From assembly GCA_002384815.1 (NCBI GenBank), contig DGBN01000043.1, positions 1 through 64,000 of the forward strand: a stretch of 64,000 bases of DNA. Reading direction: 5' to 3'. The notes beneath the pieces were generated by a model, which saw only the letters and a program-made list of their open reading frames with translations, searched no databases and was not told the origin of the DNA. The DNA comes from Oxalobacteraceae bacterium UBA4003. Its GTDB lineage: Bacteria; Pseudomonadota; Gammaproteobacteria; Burkholderiales; Burkholderiaceae_D. Below are positions 1 to 9,195 of the stretch, one piece after another (position 1 is the stretch's first letter; each line of letters starts with the position of its first letter). The translations under genes were made by a program, and so were the position numbers.

Positions 1-1110
1 GGACGGCTCCACGTAGCTGCCGCAGTCGTGCTCGTCCATGCCCAGCCAGTGGCCGGTGCGGTGCATGTAGAACTGGCTGTAGGTGCGATGCTCAATGACG
101 TCGCTTAATGAGCCAACCTTGTTCTTGTCGAGCAGGCCGGTATCGAGCATGCCTTGTGCCAGTACTTTGACGGCAGCATCGTGGCCATCCATGAAGCGTT
201 TTCCCGGGCGTGTTTCTGCTATCGCTGCATATTGCGATGCCAGTACGATTTCATACAGTTCCTTTTGCGGGCCGGAGAATTTTCCATTGGCTGGAAATGC
301 GCGCGTGATATCCGATGCATAGCTATCGAGTTCGCAACCGGCATCGATGAGCACCAGATCGCCATCTTTCAATTCGGCATCGCTGGCGCGGTAGTGCAAT
401 ACGCAGGCATTGGCACCGGTGGCGATAATGGAGCCGTAAGCAGGAAACTGCGAACCGCTGTTGCGGAATTCGTGCAGAATTTCCGCTTCCAGATGGTATT
501 CGCGCAGCCCCGGACGCGCGATGCGCATCGCGCGTCTATGTGCGGCGGCGGCGATATCGGCCGAGCGTTGCATGATGTTGATCTCGCCAGCGCTCTTGGT
601 CAGGCGCATTTCATCCAGTAATACGCGTACATCGTAGGCAGCAGTCGGCGGCGTGATGCCGGCGCGTGCCTGTGCACGTACGTTTTGCAGCCAGCGTTGT
701 ACCTGTGCATCGAGTTTGCCGTCGCTACCGAGCGCATAAAACAGGGCGGGCGCATTAGCCATCAGTCTGGGTAGTTCCGTGTCGATTGCTTCTATAGGAT
801 AAGCGGCATCGAAACCGAAAGTGCTGCGCGCGGCTTCGGGTCCGTAGCGGAAGCCATCCCAGATTTCGCGCTCCATATTTTTTTCGCGGCAGAACAGGAT
901 AGCCTGATTTTTTTCGCCGGCGATCAGCACAATCACCGCTTCCGGTTCGGTAAAGCCGGACAGATAGTAAAAGTAGCTGTCGTGGCGATACGGGTAGTCT
1001 GCATCGCGGTTGCGCATGACTTCCGGTGCAGTCGGGATGATGGCGATGCCGCCGCCCTTGGTCTGCATTTGCGCCATCAGCGATGTGCGTCGATCGGCAT
1101 ACGTTTTCAT
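1..1110 (-). CDS. pepP: Xaa-Pro aminopeptidase (aminopeptidase P), C-terminus cut by window edge
   Basis: This gene runs off the left edge; 370 codons are visible from the ATG at 1110. The product removes N-terminal residues that precede proline, using a dinuclear metal centre in a creatinase ('pita-bread') fold. The N-terminal domain (about residues 1-170) shows the family pattern with YPYRHDSYFYYLSGF. The catalytic domain shows the two metal-binding aspartates in DAGCELDSYASDITRAF and the metal-ligand histidine in TGHWLGMDEHD. The remaining two glutamate ligands would lie past the edge. The start is 1 bp after the murU stop, so it is probably translated from the amgK-murU transcript. A cytoplasmic enzyme is expected, since no signal peptide is seen. 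Confidence 0.93.
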   Translation of the reverse strand, partial: MKTYADRRTSLMAQMQTKGGGIAIIPTAPEVMRNRDADYPYRHDSYFYYLSGFTEPEAVIVLIAGEKNQAILFCREKNMEREIWDGFRYGPEAARSTFGFDAAYPIEAIDTELPRLMANAPALFYALGSDGKLDAQVQRWLQNVRAQARAGITPPTAAYDVRVLLDEMRLTKSAGEINIMQRSADIAAAAHRRAMRIARPGLREYHLEAEILHEFRNSGSQFPAYGSIIATGANACVLHYRASDAELKDGDLVLIDAGCELDSYASDITRAFPANGKFSGPQKELYEIVLASQYAAIAETRPGKRFMDGHDAAVKVLAQGMLDTGLLDKNKVGSLSDVIEHRTYSQFYMHRTGHWLGMDEHDCGSYVEPS

Positions 1111-1111
1111 T

Positions 1112-1822
1112 TCAATTTCCTGTCAAGGGTGCGTTCAATTCGGCCAATCTTTCTGCCGTGCCGACATCGATCCAGTCGCCGCGATACAGTTCGCCGCCGA
1201 CCTGGCCGCGTGCTGCATATTCGCGCAAGAGCGGTGCCAGTTTGGCGGATTCGCCGGCAGTGATGGCATCGAACATCGATGGCCGGTATACGCCGATGCC
1301 GGAAAAAGTAAACCTGGGTTCGCCCTCATTGGCGATGGAAAAACTGTGCAATGCAAAGTCGCCCTGCAGATGATGAGCAGGATTTTTTACCAGATACAAC
1401 CATGCGACATCACGTTGATCGAGAGGATACGGATTGCCCCATACATCATTGTCTTCTAGTACACCTCTTGTCTGCTTGAAGTCAAAGTGGGGACAATAGA
1501 TATCCGCTGCAAGGGCCAGAAACGGTTCGTCGCCTAAAAGGTGGCGTGCTTTTGCGATGCCGCCAGCGGTTTCGAGTGCATCACCTTCATCCGAATAAGC
1601 GATGCTGGCGCCGAATTGCTCACCGTTGCCGAGCGCTTCTTCTATCATGTTGCCGAGGTGCGCATGATTGATCACGATATCCTTAATGCCGGCGCGCACC
1701 AGGTTCAGAATATGCCAGACGATCAGCGGACGCCCGCGCACCTTCAGCAAGGGCTTGGGGCAGGTATCGGTTAGCGGACGCATTCTTTCGCCGCGTCCGG
1801 CAGCGAAAATCATCGCTTTCAT
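1112..1822 (-). CDS. murU: N-acetylmuramate-1-phosphate uridylyltransferase
   Basis: A 236-aa sugar-phosphate nucleotidyltransferase. The N-terminal signature AAGRGERMRPLTDTCPKPL is the nucleotide-binding loop of the family. Later come GDALETAGGIAKA and the metal-site region LAADIYC. In Pseudomonas the MurU enzyme makes UDP-MurNAc from MurNAc-1-phosphate, and its gene pairs with amgK next to lptD. The same arrangement is seen here, which favours MurU over a generic glucose- or mannose-1-phosphate enzyme. The specificity call rests on family resemblance and context. It lies 110 bp downstream of amgK and abuts pepP. Confidence 0.85.
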   Translation of the reverse strand: MKAMIFAAGRGERMRPLTDTCPKPLLKVRGRPLIVWHILNLVRAGIKDIVINHAHLGNMIEEALGNGEQFGASIAYSDEGDALETAGGIAKARHLLGDEPFLALAADIYCPHFDFKQTRGVLEDNDVWGNPYPLDQRDVAWLYLVKNPAHHLQGDFALHSFSIANEGEPRFTFSGIGVYRPSMFDAITAGESAKLAPLLREYAARGQVGGELYRGDWIDVGTAERLAELNAPLTGN

Positions 1823-1932
1823 TATTGTCGCATTCGTTGGTTGGATAAATAAATGTGGTGGCCGGCAGCATTGTGTTGCTGTTCAACTGATGCAAGTGCG
1901 CCGCCGATATTGCAACTGGCACACTGCACTGC

Positions 1933-2970
1933 TTAAAACGTATAGCCGACTTGCGGTGCCTTGTCTTCCAGTTCATCGAGCAGCTTCACCAGCGGCGCCA
2001 ATTCCTTGTAGCGATGTGCGGCCTTGCGCGCATATTCCATCACCAGCGGCATATCCTTCAGATAGGCATCTTTGCCATCGCGGTGGTAAAGACGCGCAAA
2101 AATGCCGAGTACTTTCAGATGTCGCTGCAAGCCCATGTACTCGAAATCGCGGTAGAAGGAGTCGATGTCGGGATTGACGGGCAGGCCGGCACGCTTGGCG
2201 CGTTCCCAATAGCGGATTGCCCAGTCGAGCACGATTTCCTCATCCCACTGGATGTAGGCATCGCGCAGCAATGAAGCAAGATCGTAGGTGATCGGGCCGT
2301 ATACCGCATCCTGAAAATCGAGTATGCCGGGATTGCCTTTCTGCAGCACCATCAGATTACGCGAATGGTAATCGCGATGCACATAGACTTGCGCTTGCGC
2401 CAGATTGTTGGCGAGCAAGGCATCGAATACCTTGTGCAGTGTTGCAGTCTGTGCTGCGGTCATGGTCAGACCCAGATGCTTGCCGATATACCATTCCGGA
2501 AAGAGCATTAATTCACGCAGCAGCAGCGCACGGTCGTACTCGGGGAGCGCAGCTGGAGTGCTGCACAACTGGATTTGTACCAGTGCATTGATCGCATCCA
2601 TGTACAGCGTGTGTGCATTGTCCGGATTTAGCAATTGCAGGTAGGTGGTAGATCCCAGATCCGACAATAATAAAAAGCCTTGCGTTACATCCTGTGCCAG
2701 GATGCCCGGTACGGAGACACCGCTGGCGCTGAATACATCGGCGACATGCATGAAAGGACGGACATCCTCATGTGGCGGTGGCGCATCCATGACGATATAA
2801 CTGGCACTGTCGGTACCATCTATACGGAAATAACGCCGGAAACTGGCGTCGGACGAGGCCGGCCTGAGTGTTGCAATCTGCAGCGCCGGGGCGGGCAGGG
2901 AAGACAGCCATTTTTTCAATTCACTCAGACGCAGGTCGTCAGAGGAGTCAGATGCAGTGTGTAAAGACAT
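1933..2970 (-). CDS. amgK: Cell-wall sugar kinase (anomeric MurNAc/GlcNAc kinase)
   Basis: A 345-aa protein of the aminoglycoside phosphotransferase fold. The catalytic loop VYVHRDYHSRNLMV and the metal-binding segment GILDFQDAVYGPITYDLASL are clear. AmgK phosphorylates MurNAc and GlcNAc at the anomeric carbon, feeding MurU in the peptidoglycan recycling route that bypasses de novo MurA-dependent UDP-MurNAc synthesis. The gene is divergent from lptD across about 100 bp, as in pseudomonads. The ATG at 2970 follows a weak ribosome-binding region. An aminoglycoside-resistance role is not suggested, because the murU partner and the lptD neighbour fit recycling. Confidence 0.87.
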   Translation of the reverse strand: MSLHTASDSSDDLRLSELKKWLSSLPAPALQIATLRPASSDASFRRYFRIDGTDSASYIVMDAPPPHEDVRPFMHVADVFSASGVSVPGILAQDVTQGFLLLSDLGSTTYLQLLNPDNAHTLYMDAINALVQIQLCSTPAALPEYDRALLLRELMLFPEWYIGKHLGLTMTAAQTATLHKVFDALLANNLAQAQVYVHRDYHSRNLMVLQKGNPGILDFQDAVYGPITYDLASLLRDAYIQWDEEIVLDWAIRYWERAKRAGLPVNPDIDSFYRDFEYMGLQRHLKVLGIFARLYHRDGKDAYLKDMPLVMEYARKAAHRYKELAPLVKLLDELEDKAPQVGYTF

Positions 2971-3013
2971 GAAGCGAGCCTAGGTAATCCGGTTTATGGG
3001 CGGGGAGTTCCCA

Positions 3014-3019
3014 TATAAT
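3014..3019 (+). promoter_or_regulatory. Candidate -10 box of the lptD operon
   Basis: A perfect TATAAT lies 53 bp before the lptD start in the amgK-lptD divergent gap. No good -35 hexamer is found at 17 bp, where the sequence is GGTTTA. The call is therefore tentative. Confidence 0.35.
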
Positions 3020-3071
3020 AAGGGATTAAATTCGAAAAATTGCCAGAGATGGTACTCAAAATTTTATTTTC

Positions 3072-5324
3072 ATGACCTGGCTTTTCTCATTCCGCTCTTC
3101 TCAAGGTTTGGCAACTACACTGACTGTCGTAGTGGTGGCGGTTTCGGCGTCTACGTTTGCTTCTGCCCAGGCGCCTGTCAAACCGGCGAAAGCCAAAGAT
3201 CCGGAGGCGGAAACGCGCGTCAGTTCGGAGCAGATGACCGGCCGTCCGGATCGGGAAATCATCCTGGAGCGCGATGTTGAAATCATACGCGGCGAAACCA
3301 CGCTCAATGCAGATCATGCAACGTACTGGATAGCAGAAGATGAGATTGAGGCGAGCGGTAATGTGCGGATGAATCGCTTTGGCGATCGCTATACCGGCGA
3401 CAAGATGCGCTTCAAGATGGATGAGGGAAAGGGTTATGTCACCAACCCAACCTATCATATGCAGGGGAATAATGCGCAGGGGCGGGCTGAACGTATCGAT
3501 TTCGAGGCGGAAGACAGGGCACGGATTACACAGGGTACGTATAGTACCTGCGAAGGCCCGGACCCTGACTGGTATTTGAAGTCGAATACCATGCATCTGG
3601 ATACCGGCAGGGATGTCGGTACCGCAGGCACGACCATGATCTACTTCAAGGGTGTACCGATATTCGGCACGCCTTATATGTCCTTCCCGCTGTCGGGCGA
3701 GCGCAAGTCGGGCGTGCTGGTGCCGACCATGGGCACCACCAGCACCGGCGGTTTTGAAGTGATGGTGCCGTATTACTTCAATATCGCACCGAATCGTGAT
3801 TTGACATTGTTCCCGAAATATATTGCACGTCGCGGCTTCCAGCTAGGCGCAGAAGCACGCTATCTGGATACCGATTACTCGGGTGAAACCAAGGTTGAAT
3901 TTTTGCCCAATGATGCGGAGACCCATACGAATCGTTATTCGATTACGTCCACGCACAGGCAGAGATTGAGCCGGCAAGCCTCTTTCGGCTGGAATGTCAA
4001 GGCGGCGTCGGATGACGATTACGCAATCGATTTTTCACGGAATCTGGCTACCAGTACCGAGCGCCTGTTATTGCGCGATCTGTACTTCAACTATGGAGGA
4101 GATTTCTGGAGTGCGACGGCGCGTGCGTCCAATTACCAGGTCTTGCAGGATGCGCTGTCGAAGATTGGCCGCCCTTACGACCGTCTGCCGCAACTGACGT
4201 TGCGAGCCGGGCGGCAGGATGTCAACGGTTTTGACTGGGCGGCGACTGTCGAGGCGACCCGCTTCTGGCATCCAGACCAGGTGCGTGGTGAACGCTATGT
4301 AGTCAATCCCAGTGTGTTCTATCCTATCGTACGCCCCGGCTATTTTGTGACTCCAAAAGTCTCCCTGAACGCTACCAGCTATAGCGTGCAGGATCCGGCT
4401 ACTAATATCAGTTCAAGCTATAACCGGACCTTGCCGACCTTTTCGCTGGATAGTGGTTTGATATTCGAGCGTGAAACAAATATTTTTGGTGAAACTGCGA
4501 CGCAAACGCTGGAGCCGCGTCTGTTTTATGTCAAGACGCCTTATCGTGAACAGAGCAATCCAATTTTCGACTCTGCTCTCGCCGATCTGAGCTTTGCGCA
4601 AATTTTCAGTGAAAATCGTTTTATCGGTAAGGATCGCATCAGCGATGCGAACCAGCTGACGACTGCGCTGGTTTCACGCTATATAGAAGCTAGCGGCGCG
4701 GAACGTTTGCGCGTGGCACTGGCCCAACGATTTTATTTTGATGATCAAAGAGTGACGCTGAATAAGGGTGAGAGGCCGCAAGGCGATAGCAAATCCGATA
4801 TCCTGGCCTCTGGTACGGTCAGAATTTCGAATGCCTTGAGTACCGAAGGCAATCTGCAGTACAGTTCCAGCGAGAAAGCCGTTAGTCGTGGCAATGCGAG
4901 CGTGAGCTGGCGGCCGGAACCAAAGAAAGTATTGAATCTGGCTTATCGTGTTGACGTGCCGAATGCCTTGCGCCAGGTCGACGTATCCGGCCAATGGCCG
5001 ATCGGAGATCGCTGGTATGGTGTTGGCCGGCTGAACTACTCACTGTCAAATAACTATACGAGTCGGCCGAGTTATAGAGGAACTGCCCCCCCGACGCAGG
5101 GTTTGTCCGAAGGTTTACTCGGCTTCGAATACAAGGCTGATTGCTGGATTTTCCGTGTCGTCGCGCAACGTATCCCAACCGCCACGGGAAAATCCACGAC
5201 CTCGCTCTTTTTTCAGCTTGAATTAAGCGGGCTGACTAAGCTGGGTTCCGATCCGATGGAAGCCCTGCGCACGAGTATTCCTGGCTATCAAGCCATCAAT
5301 CAATCTTCCAATATCAACTATTAA
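3072..5324 (+). CDS. lptD: LPS-assembly outer-membrane protein LptD
   Basis: A 750-aa precursor. A signal peptide covers about residues 1-33, ending SASTFASAQA. It is followed by an OstA/LptA-like beta-jellyroll (about 45-190, with VSSEQMTGRPDREIILERDV and GTPYMSFPLSGERKSGVL) and a large C-terminal beta-barrel. Together with LptE it inserts lipopolysaccharide into the outer leaflet. Only two cysteines are present, Cys160 (STCEGPDPDW) and Cys691 (YKADCWIFRV), against four in E. coli LptD. A single inter-domain disulfide is thus the only one possible. It is the first gene of lptD-surA-pdxA-rsmA, a conserved order; SurA chaperones LptD assembly. Confidence 0.96.
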   Translation: MTWLFSFRSSQGLATTLTVVVVAVSASTFASAQAPVKPAKAKDPEAETRVSSEQMTGRPDREIILERDVEIIRGETTLNADHATYWIAEDEIEASGNVRMNRFGDRYTGDKMRFKMDEGKGYVTNPTYHMQGNNAQGRAERIDFEAEDRARITQGTYSTCEGPDPDWYLKSNTMHLDTGRDVGTAGTTMIYFKGVPIFGTPYMSFPLSGERKSGVLVPTMGTTSTGGFEVMVPYYFNIAPNRDLTLFPKYIARRGFQLGAEARYLDTDYSGETKVEFLPNDAETHTNRYSITSTHRQRLSRQASFGWNVKAASDDDYAIDFSRNLATSTERLLLRDLYFNYGGDFWSATARASNYQVLQDALSKIGRPYDRLPQLTLRAGRQDVNGFDWAATVEATRFWHPDQVRGERYVVNPSVFYPIVRPGYFVTPKVSLNATSYSVQDPATNISSSYNRTLPTFSLDSGLIFERETNIFGETATQTLEPRLFYVKTPYREQSNPIFDSALADLSFAQIFSENRFIGKDRISDANQLTTALVSRYIEASGAERLRVALAQRFYFDDQRVTLNKGERPQGDSKSDILASGTVRISNALSTEGNLQYSSSEKAVSRGNASVSWRPEPKKVLNLAYRVDVPNALRQVDVSGQWPIGDRWYGVGRLNYSLSNNYTSRPSYRGTAPPTQGLSEGLLGFEYKADCWIFRVVAQRIPTATGKSTTSLFFQLELSGLTKLGSDPMEALRTSIPGYQAINQSSNINY

Positions 5325-5340
5325 GCTGGTACGTAAACTC

Positions 5341-6753
5341 ATGGTTAATTTTTATTCTGCCTTCACTATTCGCAAGCTCATGCGGGCTGGCAAGCATGCC
5401 TTGACTTTGCTGGGACTGATGAGCGGTTTGATGACAAGTGCTACGGCACAAGACATGACACCGGCCAACGCATCGCCGCCCAGCATACAACCGCGGCTGG
5501 CAGATGCCATTCTGGTGGTAGTCAACAATGAAGTGATTACGCGCCATGAATTCATTGAGCGGCTCAAGGTGATTGAAAATCGCCTGAAAGGCCAGGGTGG
5601 GCAAATGCCGCCGATGGAGCAATTGCAGCGTCAATTACTGGAGCGCATGATCGTTGAACGTGCCCAATTGCAGCAAGCCCAGGAATCCGGCATCAAGATC
5701 GATGATGCGATGCTGGATCGCGCCATGGCCCGTATCGCAGACCAGAATCAATTGACAATGCCCGAGTTCCGCAAACGCCTGGAGCAGGATGGCATGGTCT
5801 ATTCCCAGTTTCGTGAGGAGATACGCAACGAGATGATATTGCAGCGTTTACGTGAACGCGAAGTCGATAACAAGATACAGGTATCGGATGCCGAAGTGGA
5901 TGCCTATATGGCCGAGCACAGTGGTGCCAATGCAAATACTCCGCAGGAATTGAATCTGGGACAAATCCTGATCCGCGTGCCGGAAAACGCTACACCGCAA
6001 CAACTGGCCGAGAGTAGAGCGCGCGCGGAAGAAGTGCTGGCGCAATTGAACGGAGGTGGAGATTTTGCCAAATTGGCGGCTGCTTATTCGGATGGAACGG
6101 ATGGTTTGACAGGCGGTGAACTGGGTTGGCGTACGCAGGATAGATTGCCGCAATTATTCGTCGATGCGACTGCGAATCTGCAGCAGGGACAGATTGCGCC
6201 GCTGGTCAAAAGCGGTAACGGTTTCCATGTTCTGAAGGTGCTGGGTAAACGCACGCAGAGCGTATTACGTGCAGCGCCAGACGCCAATCCGACAGCGGCC
6301 AATACCGTCAAGCAAACACATGCCAGCCATATCCTGATCAAGATCAATCAGGTGGTCACGGCTGCCGATGCGCGTCGCAAATTGACCGAACTGAAACAGC
6401 GTCTCGACAACAAGGCCGCGACATTTGAAGAGCTGGCACGCCTGTATTCCAATGATTTTTCAGCCTCCAAAGGCGGCGACCTCGGCTGGATTTATCCAGG
6501 CGATACGGTACCGGAATTTGAACGCGCGATGGATGCCTTGTCGATCGGTGAAGTGAGCGAACCGATTGAATCGCCGTTCGGCTACCATTTGATTCTTGTG
6601 AAAGAACGCAAGAGTGACGATGTATCGCAAGAACGTCAGCGTTTGGTGGTGCGGCAAGCACTACGCGAACAAAAAGTGGAAGAAGCGACGCAGGACTGGT
6701 TGCGTCAGGTGCGCGATCGCGCCTATGTTGAATATCGGCTGGAAGAAAGATAA
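5341..6753 (+). CDS. surA: Periplasmic chaperone and peptidyl-prolyl isomerase SurA
   Basis: A 470-aa precursor with an N-terminal signal peptide cleaved near SATAQDM (about residue 37). The SurA chaperone domain follows (ADAILVVVNNEVITRHEF), then two parvulin PPIase domains: the first around LNLGQILIRVPE through GGELGWRTQDRLPQ, the second around ASHILIKINQ through GGDLGWIYPGDTVPEF. It escorts outer-membrane proteins, LptD included, across the periplasm. It starts 16 bp after lptD. The ATG at 5341 gives a slightly long signal peptide; an in-frame ATG at 5380 is an alternative start. Confidence 0.96.
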   Translation: MVNFYSAFTIRKLMRAGKHALTLLGLMSGLMTSATAQDMTPANASPPSIQPRLADAILVVVNNEVITRHEFIERLKVIENRLKGQGGQMPPMEQLQRQLLERMIVERAQLQQAQESGIKIDDAMLDRAMARIADQNQLTMPEFRKRLEQDGMVYSQFREEIRNEMILQRLREREVDNKIQVSDAEVDAYMAEHSGANANTPQELNLGQILIRVPENATPQQLAESRARAEEVLAQLNGGGDFAKLAAAYSDGTDGLTGGELGWRTQDRLPQLFVDATANLQQGQIAPLVKSGNGFHVLKVLGKRTQSVLRAAPDANPTAANTVKQTHASHILIKINQVVTAADARRKLTELKQRLDNKAATFEELARLYSNDFSASKGGDLGWIYPGDTVPEFERAMDALSIGEVSEPIESPFGYHLILVKERKSDDVSQERQRLVVRQALREQKVEEATQDWLRQVRDRAYVEYRLEER

Positions 6754-6777
6754 TGTCCTCCATACTGCGCGGGTGCC

Positions 6778-7821
6778 GTGAGTAAGCGCCCGACCATTGC
6801 CATTACCTGCGGCGAACCGGCCGGCATCGGCCCGGAAATTGCAATTCGCGCCGCATGGGAATTGCGTGCCGATGTAAAAAGTATCTTGATCGGAGATGCC
6901 GCTTTTCTGGCCATGATCGCCGGTGCCATCAATCCAGACATTCATTTGTCGGCGCTGTCCTTGCAGGCAGTACGCAATAGCGGCTTGCCCGCATTTCCAC
7001 GCGATCAGATTACTGTCATCGATAGCCCGCTGGCTGCGCATGTCGTGCCTGGCAGGCTGGATGCGCAAAATGGCCGCTACGTATTGCAAACGCTGGATAT
7101 CGCGATAGACGGCGCGATGCAACGCTGGTTCGATGCCATCGTGACTGCGCCGCTGCAAAAAAGTACGATCAACGATGCCGGCGTTCCGTTCACCGGCCAT
7201 ACCGAATACCTGGCCGATAAAACTTCTACCAGACAGGTGGTGATGATGCTGGCAACCAATGCGACACCACAGCCTTTGCGTGTGGCACTGGCGACTACGC
7301 ATCTGGCATTGAAAGATGTTGCGGCGGCCATCACTTTCGACAGTCTGGCCGGTATCATCGATATTCTGCATGCAGACCTGCAGCAAAAATTCGGCATTGC
7401 AAAACCACGCATACTGGTAACCGGTTTGAATCCGCACGCCGGCGAAGGTGGCTATCTTGGACGAGAAGAAATCGACGTGATTGCGCCTGTGGTGCAGGCG
7501 GCGCAGACCAAAGGTTGCGATGTGCGCGGCCCGTATCCGGCCGATACCCTGTTCCAGCAGAAGCTGTTGGCAGGTGCCGATTGCGTACTCGCGATGTATC
7601 ACGACCAGGGTTTGCCAGTATTGAAATACGCCAGCTTTGGCCTGGGCGTCAACATCACACTGGGCTTGCCCATCATCCGTACTTCGGTTGATCATGGCAC
7701 TGCGCTCGACCTGGCTGCTGCCGGTCTCGGCCAGGCCGATCATGGCAGCATGCTGGAAGCAATACGCGTTGCGGCACAAATGGCCGTTGCATCCAAAGTG
7801 TCTGCCGGGACTGTCGAATAA
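6778..7821 (+). CDS. pdxA: 4-hydroxythreonine-4-phosphate dehydrogenase
   Basis: A 347-aa enzyme of the DXP-dependent vitamin B6 route. It oxidises 4-phosphohydroxy-L-threonine with NAD and decarboxylates it. The N-terminus [15 protein letters not shown] is diagnostic. Metal-binding histidines are seen in [21 protein letters not shown] and [13 protein letters not shown]. The start is GTG, 24 bp after surA, within the conserved operon. The length matches the family (about 330 aa). Confidence 0.96.
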   Translation: MSKRPTIAITCGEPAGIGPEIAIRAAWELRADVKSILIGDAAFLAMIAGAINPDIHLSALSLQAVRNSGLPAFPRDQITVIDSPLAAHVVPGRLDAQNGRYVLQTLDIAIDGAMQRWFDAIVTAPLQKSTINDAGVPFTGHTEYLADKTSTRQVVMMLATNATPQPLRVALATTHLALKDVAAAITFDSLAGIIDILHADLQQKFGIAKPRILVTGLNPHAGEGGYLGREEIDVIAPVVQAAQTKGCDVRGPYPADTLFQQKLLAGADCVLAMYHDQGLPVLKYASFGLGVNITLGLPIIRTSVDHGTALDLAAAGLGQADHGSMLEAIRVAAQMAVASKVSAGTVE

Positions 7822-7859
7822 ATAACCTGCTGATTTATTTCAGCGAGAACCACATATCA

Positions 7860-8627
7860 ATGAAACATATTCCCCGTAAACGCTTCGGCCAGAATTTCCT
7901 GACGGACGATGGCGTCCTGCATAACATCATTCGTGCGATCGACCCGCAACCGCAGGATACGATGGTGGAAATCGGCCCCGGCCTCGCAGCAATGACGCGT
8001 CTGTTGCTGGACGGGGTGAACCAGATGCATGTGGTGGAGCTGGATAGAGATCTGGTTGAGCGTTTGAAAAAGACTTTCGATCCAAAAAAACTGATTATCC
8101 ATTCCGCAGACGCATTGCAATTCGATTTTTCGACAATTCCGGTGCCAGCCGGCAGCAAGTTGCGCGTAGTTGGCAATCTGCCATATAACATTTCCAGTCC
8201 TTTATTGTTTCACCTTGCAGGGATGGCACCGCAGGTTCAAGACCAGCATTTCATGCTGCAAAAGGAAGTGGTGGAGCGCATGGTGGCCGAACCTGGCAGC
8301 AAAACCTACGGCCGCCTGTCGGTGATGCTGCAATGGCGCTATCACATGGAGTTGATGTTCATTGTGCCACCGACTGCATTCGACCCTCCGCCGCGTGTGG
8401 AGTCTGCGATAGTGCGGATGATTCCGATCGAGAATCCGTTGTTGTGTGATCAGGCGAAGCTAGAGCTGGTCGTGTTGAAAGCGTTTTCACAGCGTCGTAA
8501 AGTGATACGCAATTGCCTGGCCGGCATGTTTGTTGAAACGGATTTGATCGAGGTAGGCATCGATCCGCAGATGCGTCCGGAAACCATCCCGCTCGCGCAA
8601 TACGTGGCGCTTGCGAATCGGCTCTAG
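7860..8627 (+). CDS. rsmA: 16S rRNA (adenine1518-N6/adenine1519-N6)-dimethyltransferase
   Basis: A 255-aa protein (KsgA family) that dimethylates two adjacent adenines near the 3' end of 16S rRNA during 30S maturation. The opening KRFGQNFLTDDGVLHNI, the SAM-binding segment MVEIGPGLAAMTRLLL and the catalytic NLPYNISSPLLFHL are all present, as is the C-terminal substrate domain with FSQRRKVIRNCL. It is the last gene of the lptD-surA-pdxA-rsmA run and starts 38 bp after pdxA. Confidence 0.97.
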   Translation: MKHIPRKRFGQNFLTDDGVLHNIIRAIDPQPQDTMVEIGPGLAAMTRLLLDGVNQMHVVELDRDLVERLKKTFDPKKLIIHSADALQFDFSTIPVPAGSKLRVVGNLPYNISSPLLFHLAGMAPQVQDQHFMLQKEVVERMVAEPGSKTYGRLSVMLQWRYHMELMFIVPPTAFDPPPRVESAIVRMIPIENPLLCDQAKLELVVLKAFSQRRKVIRNCLAGMFVETDLIEVGIDPQMRPETIPLAQYVALANRL

Positions 8628-8715
8628 CGTACTGGTTCGACATTGCGTCGCGGGCAGGAAGTATGCGATTGACATAAAATAAGTGCTTCATTCAATTCGT
8701 ATAGCGGAGATATCC

Positions 8716-9135
8716 ATGCGCATTCTTCACACCATGCTTCGCGTCGGCGATTTACAACGGTCTATCGATTTTTACACCAAGGTACTGGGCATGAAAGTGC
8801 TGCGTACCAAGGAAAATCCTGAATACAAATACACGCTGGCTTTCCTCGGTTATGGCAGCAATCCCGATCATGCCGAGCTGGAACTGACGTATAACCATGG
8901 CACCGAGCATTACGATATGGGCACGGCGTATGGACATATCGCCATTTCGGTCGATGATGCATACAAGGCTTGCGCGGATGTGAAAGCGGCCGGCGGTAAT
9001 GTGACGCGCGAGGCAGGGCCGGTCAAGGGTGGTGATTCAGTGATTGCCTTCGTGACCGACCCTGACGGTTACAAGGTCGAATTCATCGAACGCAAGGATG
9101 AAGAGCGCCCGGAAGAATCCGGCCGCCACGTGTAA
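8716..9135 (+). CDS. gloA: Lactoylglutathione lyase (glyoxalase I)
   Basis: A 139-aa enzyme isomerising the methylglyoxal-glutathione hemithioacetal to S-lactoylglutathione. The start was placed at 8716 because GGAG lies 9 bp upstream and [13 protein letters not shown] is the standard N-terminus. Metal ligands are visible: His5, Glu in [10 protein letters not shown], His in [10 protein letters not shown], and Glu in [10 protein letters not shown]. The length suits a single-domain dimeric GloA. It ends about 60 bp from the convergent gene at 9196. Confidence 0.95.
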   Translation: MRILHTMLRVGDLQRSIDFYTKVLGMKVLRTKENPEYKYTLAFLGYGSNPDHAELELTYNHGTEHYDMGTAYGHIAISVDDAYKACADVKAAGGNVTREAGPVKGGDSVIAFVTDPDGYKVEFIERKDEERPEESGRHV

Positions 9136-9195
9136 TCCGGCTTGAAATCGCCGCTGGTTGTGCAAGTCTTGAATGGTGCCGCCAACCGGCATCGC

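Noticed and set aside
6661..7779. A 372-codon open frame antisense to pdxA
   Set aside because: It mirrors a strongly recognised gene, is rich in Cys/His/Gln with no family motif, and is a composition shadow.
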